The translations under genes and the position numbers were made by a program. From assembly GCF_008692845.1 (NCBI RefSeq), contig NZ_VXJW01000010.1, positions 1 to 64,000 on the forward strand: a DNA stretch of 64,000 nt, written 5' to 3'. The notes below the pieces were generated by a model. That model did not search any database and was not told where the DNA came from. It saw nothing but the letters and a program-made list of their open reading frames with translations. This DNA is from Salmonella enterica subsp. arizonae. Its GTDB lineage: Bacteria; Pseudomonadota; Gammaproteobacteria; Enterobacterales; Enterobacteriaceae. Of this stretch, positions 28,483-37,191 are shown piece after piece (position 1 is the stretch's first letter; every line of letters starts with the position of its first letter).

Positions 28483-29674
28483 ACTCCTCCAGCATCTGTT
28501 GGCCGCTGTACGCGGCGCGGCTACGTATGCGAAAGTCGTCCAGCGTTGCGCCAAATACCGCCTGAGCAATCTCCGGCTTACGCCGCTGCGCCAGGCGTAG
28601 TACATCTGTAGCGGCAAAGGTTCGACCGCCGGATTTCGCCAGCACCTCCTGCGCCGCCTCACTGTGGGTGGCGATCACCGGTACGCCGATTGAGAGCGCT
28701 TCACACAAAATCAGCGGATAGTTATCGACCCGCGAGCTAAAAACCAGCGCATCCATCTCATTGAGCGCGCTCATTAATTTACGTTTATCGGTTTCAAAAC
28801 CGTGATTAACAACGTTTTTCCCGGTAAAAGGCGAAAATTTACCGAAGGTATGCAGTTCAATTTTTTCGCTCAGCGCCATCATGTCGCGTACCAGACGCTG
28901 GTCGGTTTTACCGTCATAGCGCAAGTCATGCGCCACGATGGCAATCCGTGGTTTGTCAGCGATCTGCGGCGCAGGCGATAGCTCCGCGAGAATTGCCTCG
29001 GTCGCCAGATCGATACCGTTGTTAATAATCCGGCAGCGGTCCGCGCCATAAATGCGGTTAAAGGCCCCGGCCACATGCTGGCTCGGCGAAATAAACCGGC
29101 AACCCAGCCGCAGCATGTCACGAAAACACTGACGTTTTCCGTCAATAAGCTGGTGCGCCCGATCCACCTTTACCGGCGGATAATTACTTAGCGTCGGGCA
29201 TTTTTGGCAGCCGTTTTTCCAGCCGTCGCAACCGTCGGTGAAGGCGCAACGGCCAGTGACACTCCAGTGATCGTGCAGCGTCCAGACCAACGTGACGTCC
29301 GTTTTTTGCATTTTAACTTTTTCGCAAAACGCCACGATGCCCGCCAGGTTCAGCCAGTAACTGTGGAGCACATGAAAATGCAGCACCAGCGGGCCGGATG
29401 TCTGGATAACCGTGCGGTAAAGATTGTCAAGGTTGCCAAACAGATCGCGATTAACGAAACGAAACAGCGCAATGTTGGCGATGGCCGTGCCGCGCGGCGT
29501 CTGTTTTACCACCTGCGGATAACGGTGGTGACTGACACTTTTTTTTCCGCCTTTGCCATAACCATAGACAAAATGCGATGTCAGCCCTTTTTGCAGCGCC
29601 CGCAGATGGAGATCTAACGCCACCCCCGCCGCGCCGCCTTCCGCCAGCCGTACATTAAATTGCAGAATATTCAT
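28457..29674 (-). CDS. wcaC: Colanic acid galactosyltransferase WcaC
   Basis: 405 residues, GT4 family. The N-terminus is MNILQFNVRLAEGGAAGVAL. A cysteine-rich stretch lies near residues 145-160 (CAFTDGCDGWKNGCQKCP), as in homologous colanic and exopolysaccharide transferases. The donor-site region is FSSRVDNYPLILCEALSIG and PVIATHSEAAQEVL. In E. coli WcaC adds galactose to the repeat. It overlaps wcaB by 4 bp and wcaD by 26 bp. Confidence 0.94.
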   Translation of the reverse strand: MNILQFNVRLAEGGAAGVALDLHLRALQKGLTSHFVYGYGKGGKKSVSHHRYPQVVKQTPRGTAIANIALFRFVNRDLFGNLDNLYRTVIQTSGPLVLHFHVLHSYWLNLAGIVAFCEKVKMQKTDVTLVWTLHDHWSVTGRCAFTDGCDGWKNGCQKCPTLSNYPPVKVDRAHQLIDGKRQCFRDMLRLGCRFISPSQHVAGAFNRIYGADRCRIINNGIDLATEAILAELSPAPQIADKPRIAIVAHDLRYDGKTDQRLVRDMMALSEKIELHTFGKFSPFTGKNVVNHGFETDKRKLMSALNEMDALVFSSRVDNYPLILCEALSIGVPVIATHSEAAQEVLAKSGGRTFAATDVLRLAQRRKPEIAQAVFGATLDDFRIRSRAAYSGQQMLEEYVSFYQNL

Positions 29675-30159
29675 GTGCTGACCTTTACCCGTGCTTTTTC
29701 CCCTACCACCAGCGCATGGTCCGGAATACTGTCAAGCACCACGCTGCCAGCGCCAACCGTAACGTGATTACCGATAGTAATGTCGCCAAGCAGGATGACA
29801 TTCGCCCCCAGCTCGACGCCGTCGCCAATCACCGGACAGGCCAGGCTGTTCGTCCCTCGATTGCCGATGGTGACGCCGTGGCGAATGGTAAAATCGTCGC
29901 CTGCTACGACATGTTTGTTGATCACTACCGCGTAACCATGGTGGATAGTAAAGCGACGGCCAATGGTCGCCGCAGCCTGGATTTCATACCCGAACAGACA
30001 CTCTGTGATCACGCGATATAGCACCAGTACCGGCGCGGCCCACAGATTATTCAGCACATTCTTTTTGCGCCAGACGGAACAAAAATGAGCGATACGGTAG
30101 GCCAGCACCATACAACAGGGTCGTAAACTCCAGCTATTCGCGCGTAAGTCTTCCAGCAT
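29671..30159 (-). CDS. wcaB: Colanic acid O-acetyltransferase WcaB
   Basis: 162 residues, serine-acetyltransferase-like hexapeptide repeat protein: RRFTIHHGYAVVINKHVVAG, the catalytic-His region FTIRHGVTIGN, then GVELGANVILLGDITIGNHV. It uses acetyl-CoA to acetylate a sugar of the colanic acid repeat. It is packed 2 bp behind wcaA and overlaps wcaC by 4 bp. Confidence 0.94.
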   Translation of the reverse strand: MLEDLRANSWSLRPCCMVLAYRIAHFCSVWRKKNVLNNLWAAPVLVLYRVITECLFGYEIQAAATIGRRFTIHHGYAVVINKHVVAGDDFTIRHGVTIGNRGTNSLACPVIGDGVELGANVILLGDITIGNHVTVGAGSVVLDSIPDHALVVGEKARVKVST

Positions 30160-30161
30160 CG

Positions 30162-31004
30162 TTATCGCCCCCGCAGCCCGGTCGCCAGACGTTTGCTATT
30201 ACGCACGGAGAGCAACGTCAGTAACGTGCGCCAGGTCATTCGCTTATTGCGAATTTGGTACAGCGTAAAAAGCTGGTATTTTTTGCTGGCGCGATCGAAT
30301 TTATCCTTGTGCTTACGGTAAAAATGGAAATAGCCGGAGAACTTTTTCGGCGAAGAGGTAATCTGCATCTCGCCGTGGTTGATATGTAAAATTTGCGTCG
30401 CCTCTTCGACTTTCCACGGTTCGCCATACTCCACCACCATGCGCAGAAAAATGTCATAATCCTGCGCCGCCTTGAGCTCGGTATCGAACAGACATGCTTT
30501 AAAACGCCAGGCCCAGGTAAAAACCTGGTTGCCAATAATATTGCGCTTATAAAACAAGCGGCGCGAATAAGGGGATTTCGGATACAGCGGCAGGCTGGCA
30601 GGCTGAGAGTAGACCTCGCCCTCGCACACATAGTCGTTGGCATACAAAAAAGCGTGCGTAGTGAGCTGATGCTTATGGGCCAGAAACACGCTCAGACGGT
30701 TTGGCGTCCATTCATCGTCATCGTCAATACCGGTAATATAGTGCCCTTGCGCCTGCATAATGGCCTGATTGCGTACCGCGCAGGCGCCAGTGTTACTCTC
30801 GTTATGAGTATAACGAACGCGTGAGTCGTTCAGATCCTCAACAAATTGTTGTAGCTGCTGATAAGACGAGGAGCAATCATCTACGATGATCATCTCCCAG
30901 TGCTGGTAGTCCTGACGTAGTACCGATTTAATCGCCCGAATAGCCAACTGCTGCCTGTTCCAGGTTGGCATATAAATTGAGATCAGCGGATTGTCTGTTG
31001 TCAT
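30162..31004 (-). CDS. wcaA: Colanic acid glycosyltransferase WcaA
   Basis: 280 residues, GT2 family: ISIYMPTWNRQQLAIRAIKS, MIIVDDCSSSYQQLQQFV, GACAVRNQAIMQAQGHYI and the metal-binding TGIDDDDEWTPNRL near residue 95. In E. coli it is assigned to glucuronic acid transfer. The start at 31004 is chosen because the upstream in-frame extension covers a REP element. It lies 86 bp after wzc. Confidence 0.95.
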   Translation of the reverse strand: MTTDNPLISIYMPTWNRQQLAIRAIKSVLRQDYQHWEMIIVDDCSSSYQQLQQFVEDLNDSRVRYTHNESNTGACAVRNQAIMQAQGHYITGIDDDDEWTPNRLSVFLAHKHQLTTHAFLYANDYVCEGEVYSQPASLPLYPKSPYSRRLFYKRNIIGNQVFTWAWRFKACLFDTELKAAQDYDIFLRMVVEYGEPWKVEEATQILHINHGEMQITSSPKKFSGYFHFYRKHKDKFDRASKKYQLFTLYQIRNKRMTWRTLLTLLSVRNSKRLATGLRGR

Positions 31005-31024
31005 GCTTGTTCCCCAGATAGTTT

Positions 31025-31079
31025 TGCCGCATGGCGCTATGCTTATCCGGCCTGCCGTCGCAGGCCGCGCCACCCGGCA
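31025..31079. repeat. REP/BIME-like element between wzc and wcaA
   Basis: Contains TGCCGCATGGCGCTATGC followed by TTATCCGGCCTGCCGTCG and CCACCCGGCA, forming two REP-like inverted units. It probably gives a stable hairpin that lets the wza-wzb-wzc mRNA segment persist longer than the downstream part. Confidence 0.75.
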
Positions 31080-31090
31080 CGCTTCATTTT

Positions 31091-33250
31091 TTATTTGGCA
31101 TCTGACTGGTATTCATACTCGTAATAGCCGTAATCCTGGTAGCCAGTCGCCCGACGGAAAATGGAGTTGAGGATCACGCCTTTGACCTGAATGCCATTCT
31201 GTTCAAAACGGCTCAGACTGGTTTCCACCTCTTTTAAGGTGTTGACGGCATAACGCGCCACCATCAGCGTCGTCCCTACGTGGCGACCAACAATCGCGGC
31301 GTCAGTAACGGCCAGAATCGGCGGCGTGTCGATTAATACCAGGTCATAGCGGCTGCTTGCCCAGGCAATCAGCTCGCCGAAGCGCTCGCTCATCAACAGT
31401 TCCGATGGATTAGGCGGTACCTGACCGCGCGGAATAAGATCAAAATTAGGGATTGCCGTAGATTTCGCGCAGGAGGTCATCTCCCCTTTACCCGCCAGAA
31501 TGTCAGATAAACCGTCCACGTTATTGGTGCCGAGCAGTTCGTGGGTGTAGCCCTTGCGCATATCGCAGTCGATCAGCAATACCCGCTTATGCGTCTGGCT
31601 GATGACCGCCGCCAGGTTGGCGCAAACAAAGGTTTTGCCGATAGAGGGGCTGATGCCTGTAAGCATCAGGACATTATTTTGCGCCTGCATCATGGCGAAA
31701 TGCAGGCTGGTGCGCAGGCTACGAATCGCCTCAATCGCCAGATCGGTCGGGTTGCCCACCGCCAGCAACTGGCTCTGCTTGTAGCGCTTAATCCCTTTAA
31801 TGGTTTTGACGCTATCGCGCGCTTTTTGCCATTCCGACAGCGGAATACTGGCATAGACGCTGATCCCGTGCTCCTCCAGCGCCTGCGGGCTTTCAATACC
31901 GCGATTAAAGAGCGAGCGCAGCAGCACGCCAATAACCGATAACAATAATCCCAGAATAATGCTGCCGAGAATAATCAACGCCTTTTTCGGCTTCAACACG
32001 CCCGGCTGGGTAATCGCCGGGTCAACGATGCGCACGTCGCCAACGGTGCTGGCTTCGGTGATTTTCAGCTCCTGCTGCTTATTGAGCAGTTGCATATAGA
32101 CCTGCTGACCTGACTCCACATCGCGGGTCAAACGCACAATCTCCTGCTGGGTTTTCGGCATCGCCGTCACCCGCCCGTTCAGTTTGGCTTTTTCATCTTC
32201 CAGCGCTTTACGTTTTTCCAGCAGGGTGCGGTAAGCCGGATGCGCTTTGGTAAAGAGCTTGGAAATTTCCGCCTCTTTAAACGTCAACTCATTCAACTGG
32301 GCATCAATATTAACCATCGAATCAAGTACCGCTTTCGCCTCCAGCGGCAAATCCACCGAGTCTTTATCCTGACGGAAAGCGTTTAGCTTATTTTCCGCCA
32401 CATCCAGACGGCTGCGGACTTCCGGCAACTGTTTTGCCAGAAACGCCAGGCTCTTCCCTGCTTCTTCAGATTTACGCGCAATATCCTGTTCCAGATAGTT
32501 ACGGGTAATACTGTTGAGAATATCGCGGATCTGGTCGCGATCCTCTCCAGTGAACGTCAGGCTCAGGACCCCGGTGTCTTTTCCTGTTTCCGTCACGGTG
32601 AGGTTATTTTGCAGATTATTGATCATGCCGAGCGTTGAGAATTTACTCACCGTAAATTCCGTATCGGGACGGGCGTCAATCGCCTCTACCCGCATCGTCA
32701 CGCCGCCTTTATTCAGCGTCTTCCCCACAACGCCCTGCACGCTAAATCCGCCGTCGCTGACCAACTGATAACGTTTATCGTCCAGCGCCTTTAGGGTGAA
32801 AATCTGTCCGCTCATCGCCTCTGGCCGGGTGAATGTCGTGACTTTCACCGTTTCATTCTGGTGTCCCATCAGCCGATCCCACCCGGCGCCGAACAGCGGA
32901 AAGGTATTTTTGGTCACGGCAATATCCAGATCCAGATCGTCAACCGTCTTCCCCAGCACCAGACGCGATCGGATTAGTTGAATTTCCGCATCGGAAGCCG
33001 GCGGCTTATTCGCTAATGCGCTGTTAATATCCTGTACCAGCGAATTACCGGTGTTTTGTTCAATCTGCACCAGCGCATCGGCGCTATAAATGGGCGTGGC
33101 GAAAAGCGTATAAATCACCGCGCACAGCGCAAATATCGCCGTCGTCCCCAATACCCACCAGCGCGCTTCAATCACCGTTCCTACCAGACGCCCGATATCG
33201 ATTTCATCGCTACCCGTTGCCGCCGCAGATTGTTTTACTTTTTCTGTCAT
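31091..33250 (-). CDS. wzc: Tyrosine autokinase and export co-polymerase Wzc
   Basis: 719 residues. The N-terminal Wzz-type chain-length domain is flanked by membrane segments (ARWWVLGTTAIFALCAVIYT near residue 35 and ALIILGSIILGLLLSVIGVL near 430). The cytoplasmic BY-kinase domain has Walker A GISPSIGKTF, Walker A' VLLIDCDMRKG and Walker B LVLIDTPP. The C-terminus is a Tyr cluster (YQDYGYYEYEYQSDAK), the autophosphorylation site removed by Wzb. It works with Wza in export of colanic acid. It overlaps wzb by 4 bp. Confidence 0.97.
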   Translation of the reverse strand: MTEKVKQSAAATGSDEIDIGRLVGTVIEARWWVLGTTAIFALCAVIYTLFATPIYSADALVQIEQNTGNSLVQDINSALANKPPASDAEIQLIRSRLVLGKTVDDLDLDIAVTKNTFPLFGAGWDRLMGHQNETVKVTTFTRPEAMSGQIFTLKALDDKRYQLVSDGGFSVQGVVGKTLNKGGVTMRVEAIDARPDTEFTVSKFSTLGMINNLQNNLTVTETGKDTGVLSLTFTGEDRDQIRDILNSITRNYLEQDIARKSEEAGKSLAFLAKQLPEVRSRLDVAENKLNAFRQDKDSVDLPLEAKAVLDSMVNIDAQLNELTFKEAEISKLFTKAHPAYRTLLEKRKALEDEKAKLNGRVTAMPKTQQEIVRLTRDVESGQQVYMQLLNKQQELKITEASTVGDVRIVDPAITQPGVLKPKKALIILGSIILGLLLSVIGVLLRSLFNRGIESPQALEEHGISVYASIPLSEWQKARDSVKTIKGIKRYKQSQLLAVGNPTDLAIEAIRSLRTSLHFAMMQAQNNVLMLTGISPSIGKTFVCANLAAVISQTHKRVLLIDCDMRKGYTHELLGTNNVDGLSDILAGKGEMTSCAKSTAIPNFDLIPRGQVPPNPSELLMSERFGELIAWASSRYDLVLIDTPPILAVTDAAIVGRHVGTTLMVARYAVNTLKEVETSLSRFEQNGIQVKGVILNSIFRRATGYQDYGYYEYEYQSDAK

Positions 33251-33696
33251 GGTTTTCCCTGCTCTGCATTCAGTGCCTGCGCCCACTGGCGGGCAGACCT
33301 TTCCAGTAATGTGTACACCGCCTCAAACGCATCGCGGCTTTTGCGATACGGGTCCGGTATTTCACGCTCGCTGTCCCAGTGACCAAACAGCATTACCTTG
33401 CCGCGCATTTCCGGCGCAATATCGCACAGGGTAGAGATGTGACATTTCTCCATCGTCAGAATCAGGTCATATTCCCGGCACAGACGCGCGGAAATTTGCC
33501 TTGCGCAATGGTTTTCCAAAGACAGATCGTGGGCGCTCGCCACGCTCGCCGCCGCAGGATCGGCCCCTTTGCCGACCAGCGCGCCTAACCCGGCGGACGC
33601 GACCGTCAGCGAGGGATGAAAACGCTTTAGCAAACGTTCCGCCGTCGGGGAACGGCAAACATTCCCCACACAGACCACTAAAATTTTGTTAAACAT
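33247..33696 (-). CDS. wzb: Low-molecular-weight protein tyrosine phosphatase Wzb
   Basis: 149 residues. The P-loop CVGNVCRSPTAERL (C-X5-R-S) starts near residue 9 and the general acid is in the DPYRKSRDAF segment near residue 115, as in LMW-PTPs. It dephosphorylates the C-terminal tyrosine cluster of Wzc, cycling the polymerisation machinery. It is 5 bp behind wza and overlaps wzc by 4 bp. Confidence 0.97.
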   Translation of the reverse strand: MFNKILVVCVGNVCRSPTAERLLKRFHPSLTVASAGLGALVGKGADPAAASVASAHDLSLENHCARQISARLCREYDLILTMEKCHISTLCDIAPEMRGKVMLFGHWDSEREIPDPYRKSRDAFEAVYTLLERSARQWAQALNAEQGKP

Positions 33697-33701
33697 AACG
33701 A

Positions 33702-34841
33702 TTACCAGGAATGAATGTCGCTGGCCGTATCCGTCATATAACGGACACCGCTAATGGTCGGCAGCAACTGATTGATCAGACGGTTCCATCGAGCGACTGG
33801 CGCGGTCGTGACGTACACCACATCGTAAGGCTGAAGTCGGAATTCCGTCGCCATCACCAGCGAGGTAGCGTCAGCCATATCAAGCTGGTAAATATTGGCG
33901 ATCTTGCCGCCGCGTCCCCCCTCGCCTTTCAACGGACGAATCACAAAGATGCCGCTGGCGTTGGAGGTGGTCAGATCGATGCCTTCCGCATTGCCTAGCG
34001 CTTCGGTGAGCGTCATGCCGCTGAAGTCCATTTTAAGAGTGCTCTGTTTTTTCACTTCGCCCATCACAAAGACTTTCAGATCGTCATTGCGCGGCACATA
34101 CAGGATGTCGCCTGGGTAGAGCAAGCGGTTCTGGCTAAGATCGCCATTTTGCATCAGCGCCTGTAGCGAAATGCGCTGTTCTTTGCCGTTGTGCGTCAAC
34201 ACGACGTTGCGCCAGTCCGCCATATCGGTCAGGCCGCCCGCGGCGTTAATCGCATCCAGGACGGTTAGCGGCACGTTAGTAATCGCCTGCTGGCCGGATT
34301 TATTCACCTGGCCGGAGATGTACGCTTTTTGCGAGCGGAAAGCGGCGATATTGACATCCACCTGCGGGTCCGCGATGTACTTCGCTAAACGCCCGGTAAT
34401 ATCGCTGCGAATCTCTGACAAAGTTTTACCGACGACGCTAACCTTGCCAATGTAGGGATAAAACATGGTGCCGTCCGGCTGTACCCAGTTGCCGGTATCG
34501 CTTGAGCTACGGTACTGGCCCGCTGGCGTGGTCAATTCCGGGTGATCCCAGACGGTGACATTCAGCACATCGCCAGGCCCGACGCGATACTGATAGCTGG
34601 CAATCTCCTGGTCCAGCGACATATTTGGTTGCGCGACATTGGGCCGCGGACGTAATTGCTCAACCAGCCGTGGCGTCAGCGGATACACATTGACCATCCG
34701 GTCGAGATCAAAGTCAGCGTCTTGCTGTTTGATCACATCTTTCCCCATCGTAGACATATTGCTGCCCGGAAGAACTGTGCAACCACTTATCAAGCTGAGC
34801 GACGCCAATAATGGCATCAATTTCATTTTGGATTTCATCAT
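33702..34841 (-). CDS. wza: Outer-membrane polysaccharide export lipoprotein Wza
   Basis: 379 residues. A lipoprotein signal peptide with lipobox ISGCTVLPG puts the lipidated Cys near residue 21. The polysaccharide export domain begins [20 protein letters not shown], followed by SLBB repeats ([37 protein letters not shown]). The C-terminal amphipathic helix region ([14 protein letters not shown]) forms the outer-membrane pore of the octamer. It is the first gene of the colanic acid operon, with a leader of about 500 bp that carries JUMPstart. Confidence 0.97.
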   Translation of the reverse strand: MMKSKMKLMPLLASLSLISGCTVLPGSNMSTMGKDVIKQQDADFDLDRMVNVYPLTPRLVEQLRPRPNVAQPNMSLDQEIASYQYRVGPGDVLNVTVWDHPELTTPAGQYRSSSDTGNWVQPDGTMFYPYIGKVSVVGKTLSEIRSDITGRLAKYIADPQVDVNIAAFRSQKAYISGQVNKSGQQAITNVPLTVLDAINAAGGLTDMADWRNVVLTHNGKEQRISLQALMQNGDLSQNRLLYPGDILYVPRNDDLKVFVMGEVKKQSTLKMDFSGMTLTEALGNAEGIDLTTSNASGIFVIRPLKGEGGRGGKIANIYQLDMADATSLVMATEFRLQPYDVVYVTTAPVARWNRLINQLLPTISGVRYMTDTASDIHSW

Positions 34842-35025
34842 TGATTATTTATCACTTTGGCAGAGTCATTATCCTGTGCAATTTAAACAACAGCTTCATT
34901 CATGCACATTTACCTTTACCTTGCAGTTAATGGAAGAGAAAATTAACTGGCATCATTCTGAAAAAAAATGGATTCATCCGCAGGCTATTGACAGAGTAAT
35001 AAAGGCTTAGAACCAGGCTTTCAGG

Positions 35026-35064
35026 CACGCTACCGCCCCTGGCTTCCTGGCTACCAATGCACTG
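35026..35064 (-). promoter_or_regulatory. JUMPstart with ops element (colanic acid operon)
   Basis: On the minus strand CAGTGCATTGGTAGCC begins the element and the ops core GGCGGTAGCGTG (35026-35037) ends it, 185 bp before the wza start. It recruits RfaH to the elongating polymerase. It differs from the O-antigen copy at only a few central bases. Confidence 0.95.
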
Positions 35065-35350
35065 ATTATTTTAAATTTTCTCACTCCCCCTGCGATTTCA
35101 TCCTCATTCAGATAAAAATCTTCAGTGAAATAAAGGTTACGTATTAATAGTTTTCTCGACGTCGTGACAGGATATTTATGAACGCTATCTTAATCCTGCA
35201 AGAATTGTTGCAGCTAACCTAATAGCAGGCAAGGTAACAAACCTGCCATTCTTTATTTTTAAGATTAATATTAAATGAGTTAACAGATAATTTTAGGATT
35301 TTATTGATGTTGACAATATTTATTTACGCCGTTCAACCTGAGATATTTCC

Positions 35351-35364
35351 TAAATATATTCTTA
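35351..35364 (-). promoter_or_regulatory. Candidate RcsAB box upstream of wza
   Basis: The minus strand reads TAAGAATATATTTA, matching the left half of the RcsAB consensus TaAGaatatTCctA well and the right half poorly. It lies about 510 bp before wza, close to the known position in E. coli, and is followed by a promoter-like TTGTCA / TAAAAT pair. The whole 34842-35522 gap is leader for wza and upstream region of the divergent yegH; no gene is seen in it. Confidence 0.55.
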
Positions 35365-35522
35365 ACATTATTTAGTTTCTGACAGAAACATTACTGCTAT
35401 TTTAAATTTATTTTATAGCCCCGGAATAAAGAGAAGTTGCTCTGCGCCATTGCATTTTCCCGCAGCATTATCCATGATCGAATTGTGACAATTGTCATAT
35501 TACAGAAGGTATTGCTCTTACT

Positions 35523-37103
35523 ATGGAATGGATTGCCGATCCGTCAATCTGGGCCGGACTGGTGACGTTAATCGTTATCGAACTTGTTCTCGGCATTGAT
35601 AATCTGGTCTTTATCGCCATCCTCGCCGAAAAACTACCGCCGGGGCAGCGCGACCGCGCGCGCATTACCGGCCTGATACTGGCGATGGTCATGCGCCTGC
35701 TGCTGCTGGCGTCAATCTCGTGGCTGGTCACCCTGACTAAGCCGCTCTTTAGCGTGCAGGCGCTTAGCTTCAGCGCCCGCGATCTCATTATGCTGTTCGG
35801 CGGCTTCTTCCTGCTCTTTAAAGCCACGATGGAGCTTAACGAACGGCTGGAAGGGAAAGATAGCGCCAACCCTACCCAGCGTAAGGGCGCGAAATTCTGG
35901 GCGGTCGTTGCGCAGATCGTAGTACTGGACGCTATCTTTTCTCTCGACTCCGTGATTACCGCCGTGGGGATGGTCGATCACCTGGCGGTCATGATGGCGG
36001 CAGTGATCGTCGCCATTAGCCTGATGCTGCTGGCCAGCAAGTCACTTACCCGGTTTGTGAATAACCATCCGACCATTGTAATTTTGTGCCTTAGCTTCCT
36101 GTTGATGATTGGCTTTAGCCTGGTGGCGGAAGGGTTTGGTTTCCATATTCCGAAAGGATATCTGTACGCGGCTATCGGCTTCTCGGTGATGATCGAGGCG
36201 CTCAACCAACTGGCGATTTTTAACCGCCGCCGTTTTCTTTCCGCTAACCATACACTGCGCCAGCGCACAACGGAAGCTGTGATGCGTCTGATTAGCGGTA
36301 AAAAAGAGGATGCCGAACTGGATGCGGAAACCGCCGCGATGCTGGCAGACCATGACGACAGCCAGATTTTTAATCCGCAGGAGCGCAGGATGATTGAGCG
36401 AGTGCTGAATCTTAACCAGCGTACCGTGAGTAGCATCATGACGTCGCGTCACGATATTGAGCATATCGATCTCAACGCGCCGGAAGCGGAAATCCGCGCT
36501 CTGCTGGAAAAAAACCAGCATACGCGTCTGGTCGTGACCGGCGAAAATGAGCAGGGAGATTTACTCGGCGTCGTCCATGTCATCGATCTGTTGCAACAAT
36601 CCCTTCGCGGCGAACCGCTCAACCTGCGGGCGCTGATTCGCCAACCGTTGGTGTTCCCGGAAACGTTGCCGCTGCTGCCTGCGCTTGAGCAGTTCCGTAA
36701 CGCCAGAACGCATTTTGCCTTTGTTGTAGATGAGTTTGGCTCCGTTGAAGGCATTGTGACATTAAGCGATGTCATGGAGACTATCGCCGGTAATCTGCCG
36801 AATGAAGTCGAGGAAATTGACGCCCGCCACGACATCCAGAAAAATCCGGACGGATCATGGACGGCAAATGGTCATATGCCGCTGGAGGATTTGGTGCAGT
36901 ACGTGCCGCTACCGCTGGATGAAAAGCGGGAATACCATACGATTGCCGGATTATTGATGGAATATTTGCAGCGAATACCAAAAACAGGCGAAGAGGTTCA
37001 GGTGGGTAATTATTTGCTGAAAACATTACAGGTGGAAAGCCATCGTGTGCAGAAAGTGCAGTTAATTCCGCTGCATAACGATGAATCTGAATATGAGGTG
37101 TAA
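35523..37103 (+). CDS. yegH: TerC/CBS/CorC multi-domain membrane protein YegH
   Basis: 526 residues. The N-terminal TerC domain of about 240 residues has 7-8 membrane segments and the metal-binding-type motif [14 protein letters not shown]. Two CBS domains (about 300-420) include [20 protein letters not shown] and [22 protein letters not shown]-terminal CorC_HlyC (transporter-associated) domain ends the protein. A role in metal-ion handling at the inner membrane is inferred from the family; the physiological function is not established. It is divergent from the colanic acid operon. Confidence 0.92.
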   Translation: MEWIADPSIWAGLVTLIVIELVLGIDNLVFIAILAEKLPPGQRDRARITGLILAMVMRLLLLASISWLVTLTKPLFSVQALSFSARDLIMLFGGFFLLFKATMELNERLEGKDSANPTQRKGAKFWAVVAQIVVLDAIFSLDSVITAVGMVDHLAVMMAAVIVAISLMLLASKSLTRFVNNHPTIVILCLSFLLMIGFSLVAEGFGFHIPKGYLYAAIGFSVMIEALNQLAIFNRRRFLSANHTLRQRTTEAVMRLISGKKEDAELDAETAAMLADHDDSQIFNPQERRMIERVLNLNQRTVSSIMTSRHDIEHIDLNAPEAEIRALLEKNQHTRLVVTGENEQGDLLGVVHVIDLLQQSLRGEPLNLRALIRQPLVFPETLPLLPALEQFRNARTHFAFVVDEFGSVEGIVTLSDVMETIAGNLPNEVEEIDARHDIQKNPDGSWTANGHMPLEDLVQYVPLPLDEKREYHTIAGLLMEYLQRIPKTGEEVQVGNYLLKTLQVESHRVQKVQLIPLHNDESEYEV

Positions 37104-37138
37104 CGCCGGGCACGCCTTCCCCTGCCTGATTGCTCGGA

Positions 37139-37173
37139 GGCCGGATAAGACGCGTCGGCGTCGCCATCCGGCA
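37139..37173. repeat. REP unit between yegH and asmA
   Basis: GGCCGGATAAGACGCGTCGG and GTCGCCATCCGGC form the consensus-like REP palindrome, in the gap between two convergent genes. Confidence 0.85.
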
Positions 37174-37191
37174 CTCCCCTTTGACCAAAAA

